Under the pieces are notes generated by a model. The model was not told the DNA's origin. It searched no databases and was given only the letters and a program-made list of their open reading frames with translations. Shown in pieces: positions 20,286-30,851 of a stretch of DNA of 64,000 nucleotides. The DNA is from Sycon ciliatum (lineage: Eukaryota > Porifera > Calcarea > Leucosolenida > Sycettidae): assembly GCF_964019385.1 (NCBI RefSeq), contig NC_088655.1, positions 19,245,296 through 19,309,295 on the forward strand. Reading direction: 5' to 3'. The position numbers and the translations under genes are program-made. Numbering within the stretch: the first letter of the stretch is position 1; every line of letters starts with the position of its first letter.

Positions 20286-22979
20286 GGTGGCGATCTACCT
20301 TCGCGGATAGTCCACCGTAAAATACAAACATCTCAGCCAATTCTTTTTGGAATTAGGTCAAATTTTCTGGAGACATTCATTATGTACCAAAGGACAAGGA
20401 GCAGCACAAATAGAGGACAGACTCCGCTCATGTCCATTGTTATTGCCGAATCACGATAATTGGCCGCACCCGCACCTCTTAACCGCAAAATTGAAATATG
20501 CATCCATCAGGTAGAAAATAACCAATTGCTACTGCGTTCCTAACATATAATTCTAGGTATTGAATATCAAGAAACAGTTGCAAAGTCCTTTAGATCACCA
20601 TGTCACAACAAAGCGTTTTGACGCGCGCATCCGCAAAAAAAGTCATGATCGGGTCCACAACCAATGTGAGAACAAGCAATGATGAATGGCTAAACGAAGA
20701 CATTCACGAACTAGCTGATGCATCACAGAGCTCAGAAATGTATAGGTTTAGGGGTATAGCACCTACCACTTTGCCGCAATCGTGGTAGAAAAATGCGGGA
20801 TAGGCTAAAAAGTTACCAAAAACACACAAAAAAGGTCTATCCAATTCCAGCCTACCTGCCTACAAATCTTCACATCAGAAGCCATCTGGCTCGTAGGTGA
20901 CCTCATTTTGGTCTCCTTGATGATTAGTAATGCTCTTCTTCAGTCTTCTTTACTTCTTCCTTGACTTCTTTGTCACTTCTCACACGTTCCCAGCTCTTCC
21001 TGGTTGTATCACAGTGGTGTTACTTAGTGCGGTGCCGAGCAGAAACGCGATGCTATCTGGTTTCAATGTTCAGCTAGAGTCTTCATTTCTTCTCTAAGGG
21101 CTTGTTCAATCATGAGCATTGCAGGTAAAATCGAGTCGGAAACCCAGCCTTCACTGGTGGCCTCTCTCCATGGGTATGGCAATAAAGGTGCTGATGAATG
21201 AGGCATATCCAGGGTGCAGCCATGCCGTTTCCGTCACATATGACGGCGATCGCATGCGGTTGCAGCACTGCCACTTTGGTAAACTGCCTCAGGTCCAGCG
21301 TAGCATTTCACATGTCTGCTTCTGAACTCATCTCGGAGAACATGACCACAGGTTGAATAGGATCGCGTTGCCGCCACAGGTCTTAGTATAAATGGGCGGT
21401 AGAATATTGAAAACTATGCAAAGCGTCACTGGCGGTGATGAATTCGGCGCATACTAAATACAGGCCTGTGGACTTCCAATTTGAAATTGAATTTCTCAGA
21501 AGTGAATGGACTTCTCTTCTCACCACACACAATGAAATCCCAAGGCAAATATCTGGGTTTGCCTGCTCGCTTAGTAGATCTACGATGGGATGTGGACTGG
21601 TACAGCTGACAGCATACTGATATGACCAGAAATAGCAGAAATCACTCAATATTTCACAGACTAACTCCAGTAGGCTATATTTTGCACTCACTGCCTGACG
21701 CCGAAAGAGAGAGAGACAAACTAATCACCACAATAGCTAGAACTGTTGTTGACATCGTCATCGTCAGAGTAGTCAGAGTTGGAGATGAAGTTGAAATACG
21801 TCTTCGCTTGGCAATTTTTTTGCCAATAAATTTGAATAGCGTCGTCAACGTCAGGGATATTTTCCGCGGATAGGTGGATATCGAGAGCTTCTGGCAGTCA
21901 GATTGGCTGCTTCGGACATCCAAGACGACGGACAGTACTCATTCCACCCGATCTTGGTGACAGGCGACGACGTGAGACGTCTCCAATAGACTTTCCAAAC
22001 ACAATTGTTTGAATTGAAGAAGGGCTGAGGCTTCCTGCAGCTTCATCTGTGAAAAGAATTCGGGTGGACACACCCATTCCCATAGCGCTGCATATCACAT
22101 CCGAACCAGTTCCGTTATTTTACAACGTTTCGGCACTTGGCCATCATCAGGTAATAACAATGAATACCGTGGAAGCCACACAAGAGCAGTATATACGCAG
22201 AGTGTAGCGCCAAAAAAGATGCGAATTATGTCACCTAGTATGGTCTTGTGACTCGTTGATGGCGGTTTGTACAATGGTCTTGGAAGCTGCAGAGGAGCGA
22301 GTGTCAATTGTCTTTTCTTTTGCAGTGCCGGCGAGAGGGATTGATCCCCAGATTTATTTCGAATTGTGTGCGGAAGCCAGCATCAACGAGTCACAAGACC
22401 ATACTAGGTGACATAATTCGCATCTTTTTTGGCGCTACACTCTGCGTATATACTGCTCTTGTGTGGCTTCCACGGTATTCATTGTTATTACCTGATGATG
22501 GCCAAGTGCCGAAACGTTGTAAAATAACGGAACTGGTTCGGATGTGATATGCAGCGCTATGGGAATGGGTGTGTCCACCCGAATTCTTTTCACAATTGTT
22601 TGAATACTTCACAAATTATCGAATTATTGATTTGCGCATGCGCACTGTGTCCATGATGACGTAATATGTGCCTATTGGTATGGCATGACTCAGCAGTGGT
22701 ATGTCTGACAAGCACAGAAAATTTGAACAAAATCCACAAGGATTTACCGTGAAAAGACCGATTTCTACGTTTTCCCCAAAAAGTTGCAATTGTGCAAGTC
22801 AAATATATGTTACATTCGGTCTTTGCAAGCTCATAGCAGCCATATGGATGAAGCAATCTCACTCAAATTTTCACAGATGATGTCTGGGATCTATACGAGC
22901 AATTTGGCACCGCATTGGACGAAATCAGAGCAAGTTGAAAATTTCACAAAATTTTGACCCCTGAAGGTAGATCGCCACC
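20286..22979. mobile_element. TTAA-target DNA transposon, 2.7 kb
   Basis: Inverted ends GGTGGCGATCTACCTTC, flanked by TTAA at 20282-20285 and 22980-22983. It interrupts the right arm of the palindromic element; the left arm (about 19280) gives the uninterrupted sequence. TTAA duplication is characteristic of piggyBac-like elements. The terminal bases are not the usual CCC, and no transposase is seen, so only the target preference supports the assignment. The interior has a nested foldback at 22049-22594; the rest (20320-22040) shows no gene. Confidence 0.72.
22049..22594. repeat. Long inverted repeat with hammerhead-like cores
   Basis: Arms 22049-22260 and 22382-22594 (about 212 bp) are near-identical inverted copies around a 121-bp spacer. 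Each contains CTGATGA, TGGC-CAAG-TGCC and GAAAC in hammerhead order (plus strand 22492-22515; minus strand 22150-22127). Stem II carries an extra U, and the bases after stem III are GA rather than UH, so self-cleavage is doubtful. Such motifs are known from Penelope-like terminal repeats. Inverted copies of one terminal repeat would fit a solo or deleted element. Confidence 0.65.
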
Positions 22980-23075
22980 TTAACCTGACGAGAAGGCTTG
23001 AAAGTATACTTGTGAAGACAAAAAACTTTCAAGATGTTTGTTATGAGCCTGAAGTGTGTACTTTTTATGAGTACA

Positions 23076-24790
23076 AGTACTAGTAGTAGTAGTAAATCTA
23101 CTGATTGACATAGTCGTGCTGTGTTGTGTACCATGGTGAACTGTGTAGCTTTGCGCTCACCATGAGTCATCGGGACTGATGCCAGCCTTGCCAGGGACTT
23201 CCCTGTCATTGAGATGTCACTGGAGTGGCGCATGTCAAGTTTTTGATTTGCCCCTACCATGCGCCTAGCGCCTAGCGCCTGCCTGAGAGCGGTAAAAAAG
23301 AGCTGACAATGTCATTGACAGGCAGATTCCGGGCACGGTGTTGGTTGGGGCTTGAGCGCAGGTGCACTAACAACCGACTTCCCCCACTTTCCTCTATGTT
23401 TTCCATGTTTTGGTAGATGTAGAGTGCGTCACGCAGCCAACGTGAACATTGCACATTCGCAGTTGTTTGAGGATTACCTTACCCGTAGCTCACCATAGAA
23501 GCAGGACTTCATCTGAACTCGCCAGGGAATCAAGACGGCCGCTTACACAGGAAGAATCCAGCGGTGCGACAAATGGACAGGCAGACGCACAATGCCAATG
23601 GAGCGCCCTGTACTTGCACATGTAACACCATACGCCCTATCCTCGCGGTATTGAGCATTTTCGCAAGCATTTAGCCACATGGCCTGTAGAACCGGAACAA
23701 GAACCTAATGATGGTCTTGAAAATAGTGTTACGTGCATAGATCGACGTTTCATGATTTCTTGCTCTATGTCTACAACGTGAATGTACCACTTACTGACCT
23801 TGCAACACCGTTACCATGGTTACGCACAAGAAGGACTGGCAGGGGGGGGGGGGGGGAGAGACTTCTGATACACCCACACTGCTTCCGAAGTCCAGTGCTG
23901 CACATGTTCTGCGTGCGCATCCTTGCATTCTACCCGTCTACTCGATTGAGCTGTTCTCTCTTCCCAAAGTTGCTCACAGTCACAGGAAACCTGAATTGTG
24001 CTCAGAGCCAGCATGCTAGTCAAGTGTTGCACTCCATTCAGAAGATCATGACATGGACTGGCTTGGATTTGGGGGCCTATCTTTGTTTTCTCTTCTTCAT
24101 GACTTGTATCTTCTCAACATCTGCCCACGCATGCCACTTCAAATACATGTACCTGCGAACAGTTTATTTGACAAGAAGGGCGGCAATGCAGCAGAACCGA
24201 CCAACAAAACAAACTAGCATCTTAAATAATGGGAAGACAAAATAAAGTAGAAAAGTGGAAAATGAGGAAAGAGTTTTCACGATGCAAACACAAGAGAAGT
24301 CTAATAAAAATTGGACTCTGAGGCGCCTGGACTTACATGCACATGGTGATATCTGGTACTACAATGGCGCTCACTATTTTCGCTTCAGGTGAAAATGACT
24401 GCCAGTTTGCGTTAACAGGAAGCAATGGGAGTTCAATATTCACAATTATCAAGTATCACACTCAAATATGTGTACAGTGCCACAGTCTTAGGCCAAAATA
24501 AAGTAGGAGCCTCGCACCAAATCAATAATAGTGTGTACTACATGTACATGTACAACTGTCCCCAAGCAGAGTTGCCCTTGACTTGCAACAGTGCTCAAGG
24601 GCTCTAACTGAAAAAATACAATGCATACAAGTAAGCTATTGGTGTTTTCTCAAGTACATGTATAGCCTATTGCCTATAGGCCATGTTTCTGTCACGACGA
24701 GACGAAAACAATACCGCCACAACGAATTGGAACACAACGTACAGTCCACCACCGTGCTACCTTGTTGCACTTTGCACTGTGGAGCATGGA
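23076..24790. other. Gene-free stretch with a dispersed repeat
   Basis: About 23130-23470 is related to 44190-44490 and to parts of 55440-55920 and 58972-59640 (shared CATGAGTCAT, GGGACTTCCCTGTCATTGA, CCCCCACTTTCCT). A G13 run lies at about 23841. No frame shows a recognisable domain. Open frames at 23733-24245 and 24425-24607 look random. Confidence 0.55.
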
Positions 24791-24794
24791 GAGA

Positions 24795-25709
24795 TCACAA
24801 GATGATGCAGTCGTCATCACCCTGCGACTCTGCTGCCTTTTGTTGGAGCTCCGCATTGGCACGCCTCATCTCCCGGACTTGTCTTTGCTGCTCCCGACGA
24901 AGTCTCGCCTGCTCCGCTTCTCTGGCCTTTAGCTCCGCTTGGAGGCGTTTCCGCTCCGCTTCCTGGCGCTTCTGCTTCTCCTGCTGGGCAGTTTGTGCGT
25001 CCAGGTGTTTGTTAACCCTTGCCACAGCACTGGTGTAACTTGGAGTCGCATAGCACTGCATGTAATGCAGTATCACGTGATCGAGAAGAGTCTTGTGAGA
25101 GCGTCGGCGCATCTGCATGCTGCGTTCGTCACCATCGTCCGGGTTGCTGATCATGAGAAAGGTACCGATCTGGGCGAGATTCGGATGCAGCCTGATCATC
25201 TCCTGGCGATACTCGGCAGTCTTAGCAGCTACCACAGCTTTGTCCAGTTCTTTGGCCGGTGTTGCTGTGCGAACGATAGTAGAGAACTTGGCCACGTTGG
25301 GCTGAAAGATTACGTTCATCATCGCATCCATGGTGGTTTTGTCCTCCTGAGTGAATCGACCACGTGTGACAAAGAGAATCTGATTGATTCCCCCGGTGCA
25401 CGTCTGAGCCACCTTAGCCAGTGCGTGTAGGACATCCCTTTCGGAAAGAGATGTGTCCCCGTAGCCGATGGTGTCCACAATCTTGATGGCATGGTCTTTG
25501 CCAGCGTACGACACTAGGACGGTGTGCGTCGGCAAACCACGTGTTTGGCTCGCGGGGCTGCTGGATTCCGGAAAGAGGCCGCCGCTATACTTTCCCGCCA
25601 GTACGTTTGCCACGGCAGACTTTCCGTTACCTGTTTTTCCCATCACGACGATTGTCCGATCTGGTTTGCGACCAGCGGGACAGCGTCGGTAGTCACTTGC
25701 ACTGGCCAT
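24795..25709 (-). CDS. Type B AIG1/GIMAP GTPase, CaaX CIIL
   Basis: A 304-residue GTPase of the AIG1 family, probably acting on intracellular membranes in defence or survival signalling; that role is known for plant AIG1 and vertebrate GIMAPs and inferred here. P-loop GKTGNGKS lies at residues 24-31, DTIG (G3) at about 79-82, and the AIG1 box GGINQILFVTRGRFTQED at about 106-123. The G4 position reads TIVRTATPAKE with no NKxD-type aspartate. Residues 225-295 are a charged coiled coil. The C-terminus is DDDCIIL, a CaaX box with leucine, which predicts geranylgeranylation. It lacks the basic patch of its relatives, so anchoring strength may differ. The ATG at 25709 is the first in frame. It is transcribed opposite to the next type B gene, 2.7 kb away. 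Confidence 0.9.
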   Translation of the reverse strand: MASASDYRRCPAGRKPDRTIVVMGKTGNGKSAVANVLAGKYSGGLFPESSSPASQTRGLPTHTVLVSYAGKDHAIKIVDTIGYGDTSLSERDVLHALAKVAQTCTGGINQILFVTRGRFTQEDKTTMDAMMNVIFQPNVAKFSTIVRTATPAKELDKAVVAAKTAEYRQEMIRLHPNLAQIGTFLMISNPDDGDERSMQMRRRSHKTLLDHVILHYMQCYATPSYTSAVARVNKHLDAQTAQQEKQKRQEAERKRLQAELKAREAEQARLRREQQRQVREMRRANAELQQKAAESQGDDDCIIL

Positions 25710-25960
25710 GCTGAGGCTGTAGACGCAATGAAGGCAGTGAATTGCAGCTGAATAGAGCAGTTGTCGAAACCCACTATTCCTCTATGCACTAGTCTTGGTT
25801 GAGCTTAACTTAACATACAGGCTAACTCCAGAAATATACCGGTTACCTTCTGTTGGCACTAAGCACACACAAAATGGATTGTCGAGGAGGCAAGAACTAT
25901 TTTTTCCAAACCTGGAAGAAGTAACCTTGGCATGGTGCGAGAGAGGGCTCGAGGTAACGT

Positions 25961-25968
25961 ATTTATGC
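25961..25968 (-). promoter_or_regulatory. TATA-like element of the 25.7-kb type B gene
   Basis: The minus strand reads TGGCATAAAT across 25961-25970, the same string found before the type B gene at 37356. It is about 252 bp before the ATG. Confidence 0.55.
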
Positions 25969-26441
25969 CAGTCTAGATAGGAGGCTTTCGCCAATGACGT
26001 AATGTGTTGAGCCGCATATACAGTGTGCATAATCATACAAATACATGTACATCAATTCGCTATCATCGCTTCAGCAATGGGCAGGTGTAAGGCAAGGTCA
26101 GGTAGATCAACGAGAAACGAAACTGTTCTGACCAGAGCGAATCATTTAGGGGAACTGACAGCACGTTTGGGCCACTGACCACTGACCGGGATAGATTGCA
26201 CATGATACACTTACATAATTATTATGCTTTGTAGCATTATGTCATACCCCAATATCAATATACTTTCTAGCTCCGCCATGAATAAGGCATGCTTAAATTT
26301 ATAGTAATCAAACTACTTCGAGTAGTATGATAGCGAAATTGTATTTCGAGATGCATCAACATTCCAATCCAAGGGAGAAGCCATGAAGTCCCCAACTCTA
26401 GCTCTGAGTCACGGGCCTGGAACCTTGTCCAGTTTCGAAAC

Positions 26442-26822
26442 TTGATCACTTCCAAGAATCGCGCTCACGAGTCGCGTGCGAAATGTGCTACCCGGAGTAC
26501 AAGTGACGGCTCATTCTTTGTTGCCGCGGGACTTAGCTTGTGCACATTTTCGCTGCGCTCACCTTCCCCTCTTCGGTCCTACGTAACCATGAAACTTCCA
26601 AGTTGGAAGGCTGTTGGTTTGCGTACTGGAGATGTGTTAGAGCTAGGTCTCGGGTCGCTGAATGTCTCAGTACTAGTAGCCTGTCAGTTTTGTGCCCTAT
26701 TATCGCACTTTCTGACCGTTTATCATCTCGTTACAGTCGTGGATAGTTGCTGCATAACTCGTTCTCATGTGCTTCTTCTCTTTTTTACAGACACTAGTAT
26801 TGTGCCGTATCATCATCAATAA
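26442..26822 (+). repeat. Repeat related to 48.5-49.2 kb
   Basis: It shares long stretches with 48650-48890 and, inverted, with 48990-49220 (TTCCAAGTTGGAAGGCTG, GAATGTCTCAGTACT, GCACTTTCTGAC). At 48 kb this family carries a hammerhead; here that part is missing. The open frame is not a gene. Confidence 0.6.
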
Positions 26823-26829
26823 TGACATA

Positions 26830-27018
26830 CAGTCCACTTCGCTAATAACGACTGCGGATATAACGACAATTCGCTAATAACGACAGAATTTCCATGCCCA
26901 GAGCAAAGTCCCATCCCACTGTAATACATAATAATGAGACTTCGGGTATAACGACACTTCGCGAATATGGACACCTTTTTGATGCCCCGCCGAGTGTCGT
27001 TATAAGCGAAGTTGACTG
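26830..27018. mobile_element. Tc1/mariner-pogo-like MITE, 189 bp
   Basis: CAGTCCACTTCGCTAATAACGAC at the left (cited in part) and its near-complement ending GAAGTTGACTG at the right, flanked by TA at 26828-26829 and 27019-27020. CAGT termini with a TA target fit pogo/Tigger elements. Confidence 0.75.
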
Positions 27019-28096
27019 TATATGTATGTGTGTGATCATTCCGAAGACGAGCTCGCGTGCGAAACGTGCGCCCCAAAACTAAACGTGTGTGGCACTTAAA
27101 TAAAGTCTTTCCAGGGGAAAACACCTACAGACTGTGTACAGTGTACAATGTGCGTGAACACCTAATCAACGATTTAGGCAATGACCGTGACTGTGAGCTG
27201 AAGTGAAGACATCAGTTGACAACTACGTTACGTATTAAAGTACACGTACGTGTGTCCTTGTGTGCGTCGCACTGTCCCCAGCTTTGCTCCTTGCCACAAG
27301 AACGCATTGACAGGATCAGAGTACATGTAGCACTAACAGTTCCTGTAGGCTGTAATCCTGTTGTTGTCTTTCGCTGCTACCACTACTAGTCACTACGACT
27401 ACTCAGTACTAGTCACTACGACTACAAAGTCATGAGAATGTGTGCTTGCACATGACATGTAGTCCGCTTCGGCACTGCTACGTGTATCAAAAAAGTAATG
27501 GTTTGGAGCACTCAGTGCCATGCCACTCACTCACACCAGGCACGCATGACTGCACTGCACCGTACTGTGGCATCGCGCGTGACTCATGCCTACTTTTCAG
27601 ATCCGGTTATTTCTCCCCTCAATGCATGCTATCATTGTTGTACAATGTACACTGTACAATGTACAATCATGTACATGTAAACCTACAATGACTATGCATG
27701 TGGTTGGTTTGATGACAATTACTGTTACAATGCCACAACGCCGCCGCAGCGCAGGTGAGGTTCTAACCATGCTAACACAGCGGTAAAGAAATCAATGACT
27801 GTGGAGCAACGCAATGAGCGCATGCATGAAAAGTTACCTACTCACTTGACAAAACAGCATTTTTTCATCTGTGCAGCCTGTCACTGGATCGCACTTGCGG
27901 GAATTCCCCCATAAATGATTCACGTCCCCATTACGGCTGCTCAGTGTGTTGTCACTTGTCAGCTGCCTAGTTCGTTGCAAATCGCATGATGTATGAAGAC
28001 GAAACACATGACACTGGCGAGCAGAGGCATGCATGAACTACTTACTTACTACGTTTGATTGAATGCATGAGTCGCGCGTGCCTCGACTGTCAGTGG

Positions 28097-28105
28097 CATA
28101 TAATA
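28097..28105 (+). promoter_or_regulatory. TATA-like element of the 28.4-kb type B gene
   Basis: CATATAATA, about 275 bp before the ATG, followed by AGCCAGAGAAAAT, which recurs at 37091 (TATA-like CATAAATA at 37084-37091) and in changed form at 51668-51690. This fits a shared core promoter with a roughly 240-bp leader. Confidence 0.55.
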
Positions 28106-28374
28106 AGCCAGAGAAAATAGTGTGCTACCTCAGTGCAAAGATATCTTCTCCAGACGAACGCTTGCATACGTTTCTCTGGTTCCAGTCCACTAGCGAGACG
28201 TGAACGTTCCAGCAGAATTTCTATAATACTTCTAGCTAAGCGTAGCCAATGTGGGTGAGTGAAATCAAGAAGCTATCAGAGAGGGGAATTTCACTGTATA
28301 ACTACAGCAACCTAGTGTGTCATTAGTGTCTGTCACTGAACGACGTGGTCTGTAGTGTAGACTGATTAAACAGT

Positions 28375-29307
28375 ATGGCCTGTACAAGTGACTATCGACC
28401 CTGTCCCGCTGGTCGCAAACCAGACCGGACAATCGTCGTGATGGGAAAAACAGGCAACGGAAAGTCTGCCGTGGCAAACGTACTGGCGGGAGACTACGAC
28501 GGCGGCCTCTTCCCCGAATCCAGCAACCCTGCGAGTGAAACGAGTGGTTTGCCGACGCACACCGTCCTAGTGTCGTACGCTGGCAAAGACCATGCCATCA
28601 AGATTGTGGACACCATCGGCTATGGGGACACCTCCCTGTCGGAGAAAGATGTCTTGAACGCACTGGCTAAGGTGGCTCAGACGTGCACCGAGGGAATCAA
28701 TCAGATTCTCTTTGTCACACGTGGTCGATATACGCAGGAGGACAAAACCACCATGGGTGCGATGATGAACGTGATCTTTCAACCCGACGTGGCCAAGTTC
28801 TCGACTATCGTTCGCACAGCAACACCAGCCAAAGAACTGGACGAAGCTGTGTTGGCTGCCAAGACTGCCGAGTATCGCCAGGAGATGATCAAGCTGCATC
28901 CGAATCTCGCCCAGATCGGTACCTTTCTCATGATCAGCAACCCGGACGATGGTGACGAACGTAGCATGCAGATGCGCCGACGCTCTCGCAAGACTCTTCT
29001 CGATCACGTGATACTGCATTACATGCAGTGCTATGCGACTCCAAGTTACACCAGTGTTGTGGCAAGGGTTAACAAACACCTGGGCGCACAAACTGCTCAG
29101 CAGGAGGAACAGAAGCGCCAGGAAGCGGAGCGGACACGCCTCCAACAGGAGCTAAAGGCCAGAGAGGCGGAGCAGGAGAGAGTTCGGCAGGAGCAGGAAA
29201 GAAAGGCCGAAGAAATGCGGCGTGCCAATGAGGAGCTGCGACGAAGGGCTGCAGAGGCGGAACGCAATCGACGCGGACGCCGCAAGAAGGGCTGCTCCAT
29301 AATGTGA
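28375..29307 (+). CDS. Type B AIG1/GIMAP GTPase, polybasic CaaX CSIM
   Basis: A 310-residue AIG1-family GTPase. GKTGNGKS is at 24-31, DTIG at 79-82, GINQILFVTRGRYTQED at about 107-123, and SNPDDGDE in the G5 area near 188-195. Residues 225-298 are a Glu/Arg/Gln-rich coiled coil suited to self-association, as in GIMAP assemblies. The tail RRGRRKKGCSIM combines six basic residues with a farnesylation-type CaaX box, the arrangement used by K-Ras4B for the plasma membrane. Vertebrate GIMAPs usually use transmembrane tails, so this anchor is unusual. The stop TGA shares its A with an AATAAA signal (29307-29312). It is 90% or more alike to the gene at 37356. Intronless as far as can be seen. Confidence 0.92.
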   Translation: MACTSDYRPCPAGRKPDRTIVVMGKTGNGKSAVANVLAGDYDGGLFPESSNPASETSGLPTHTVLVSYAGKDHAIKIVDTIGYGDTSLSEKDVLNALAKVAQTCTEGINQILFVTRGRYTQEDKTTMGAMMNVIFQPDVAKFSTIVRTATPAKELDEAVLAAKTAEYRQEMIKLHPNLAQIGTFLMISNPDDGDERSMQMRRRSRKTLLDHVILHYMQCYATPSYTSVVARVNKHLGAQTAQQEEQKRQEAERTRLQQELKAREAEQERVRQEQERKAEEMRRANEELRRRAAEAERNRRGRRKKGCSIM

Positions 29308-29312
29308 ATAAA
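29307..29312 (+). terminator. AATAAA overlapping the stop codon
   Basis: The last A of TGA (29305-29307) is the first base of AATAAA. The same overlap occurs at 38288-38293. In the 51980 gene it is ACTAAA. If used, the 3' UTR would be only about 10-30 nt. Confidence 0.55.
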
Positions 29313-30207
29313 GTCTGCAGCCGAGTTCTAGTACACGGATAGCTATGGAGTGAGATGGCAGGGGTGCAACCCAACACTTTGTTTCATGATCAAGTACAAT
29401 GCATATCCCTGGACATTCCATAGGATGCACCCAGATCTGCAATCTAGTGTAATACAGAACAGCAAGAGCAATCAAGGCTGGTTTGTCGCTACGGTACTTC
29501 TTGTTCCCGAACTTCAAGTAGCGACAAACACGCCTTGATTACCCTTATTGTTTTGAATCCCTTGACATATAATTGTTCTATCTCGAATAACCTAGCCCTG
29601 TTTTATTGCTCATTATGTAACATACCGCTATACTACCATCACTGTTTATCGGGTATGCTCTCCCTTTCCCCAGCTAGGGACTGATGAGCAAGGTTGTATT
29701 CTCAGCTGGAATATGACTATTTAGAGTAATTTCAACACAATCACGAACATACGCAATCCATTGAATTCTATTTTTTGCCTACTCGGAGAGAAAATTGGAA
29801 TCTTTTTCATCACTTCGAATACTAGCAAGTCCTATTGCGATATTTTTGGAAGGCCCATAACGCTTTCCACCGCTGTGCCTACATGCAGTTGTGTTGGGTC
29901 GTGATACCGTCACTCCTTGCGATCTCCACTAACATGGAGCTGGAGGCTAGGCATTGGCCCGTTCAATGAGGGGAAGGGATGGCCCACGAAGGTGCCACAG
30001 AGATGTCCAGGAGCTATGTCCCTAGACAACATGGAGATGGAACTCTTTGGAACTTTCCGCACCTAAAATGTAAGCCTTCCAAGTTTCTGTATTTCTTTAT
30101 TCACATACCGAACATGCATGATGCATACCAAAAACCACCAAATTCTTGCGATTGTTCTGGCGGAAAAATCGGGCCAAGGGCTAATCAGTAGCGTGGATTA
30201 TACATGT

Positions 30208-30302
30208 ACACGCTACAGTGTTGGCAACTGAAATCCGACCCCATTGCCGGCGCGGCGCGGCGCGGCGGCAAGGGGGTCGGATTTCAGTTGCCAGCACTGT
30301 AC
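30208..30302. mobile_element. Short foldback MITE, AACTGAAATCCGACCCC family
   Basis: Inverted arms read CAGTG(T/C)TGGCAACTGAAATCCGACCCC around a short GCGGCGCGGC core. A longer member is at 55987-56129 and a partial one at about 59688-59715. No coding capacity. Confidence 0.72.
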
Positions 30303-30320
30303 ATTGTACATGTATAACGT

Positions 30321-30836
30321 AGATGCAAGGGACACCAAAACAATAACGCAGTCAACCTCGTCAAAAACGACCTTCGGAGTAGGACCTACTCGGGAATAGC
30401 TACATGTAGATAGTATTGTGACATACATGTACATGTACATGTAGGGACCAATTGACTAAAAAAATGCTCGACCTAAAGAAAAACGAATCCTCAAAAACGA
30501 CCGTAACTGTTCTCATCCAGGATGGAGATTTGAGGGATTGTTATTCAGCAAAGTGTACTGCAAGTGCCTGTACATACATACAAGGGCAGCATCAGTACGC
30601 ACAGCTTGAGCATACACCAAGGCAGTTGAGTGTTTGAACCAGGAAGTAGTAATATTACTACATTTATTTGACTACTCCCTGCATGGGACTCAAAACGGGT
30701 TTATTCAAACAATACGACATGGAAAAAAAGGAAGAAAACCAAAGATACAAGGGATGAAACTCGACGATGAGATCAAAATGAAAATTTGAAAAAAGCCTAA
30801 TCCAAAGAAACTCAAGGCAAATGTAACAAGGTTGTG
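30321..30836 (+). repeat. Dispersed repeat R1, copy 2
   Basis: An uninterrupted copy, about 90% like 39412-39912. It abuts the broken type B gene at about 30838-30852, so the R1 insertion or a recombination at its end removed the 5' part of that gene. Confidence 0.75.
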
Positions 30837-30851
30837 TAAAAGAATCAACAT

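Larger units (their letters stand above)
19194..23075. mobile_element. Palindromic Penelope-like remnant, interrupted
   Basis: A 150-bp left arm (19194-19345) recurs inverted as 20219-20281 plus 22984-23075; the right arm is split by the TTAA element at 20286-22979. Between the arms is an ORF with a GIY-YIG endonuclease C-terminus. Penelope-like elements often have inverted or partly inverted terminal repeats and a C-terminal GIY-YIG domain. No reverse transcriptase remains. Confidence 0.6.
27030..30190 (+). repeat. Segmental duplication, copy 1 of a type B block
   Basis: The gene at 28375 with about 1.3 kb of 5' and 0.9 kb of 3' flank matches 34910-39190. The second copy is longer because of an hAT-like element (35823-36280) and a hammerhead-bearing repeat (about 36403-37014). 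A third, more diverged match is at 51400-53780. Confidence 0.8.

Noticed and set aside
25117..25305. Antisense frames within each GTPase gene (for example MRERRRICMLRSSPSSG)
   Set aside because: They recur in every copy because the sense gene is conserved; no independent evidence.
27034..27075. Hammerhead-like CCGAAGA...GAAACG (also at 34915-34950)
   Set aside because: The core U is replaced, stem II does not pair, and there is no cut site. At most a decayed relative.
29690..29730. CTGATGAG at 29691, 38671 (and CTGCTGAG near 53093)
   Set aside because: No GAAA follows at a usable distance. It is part of the duplicated 3' flank.
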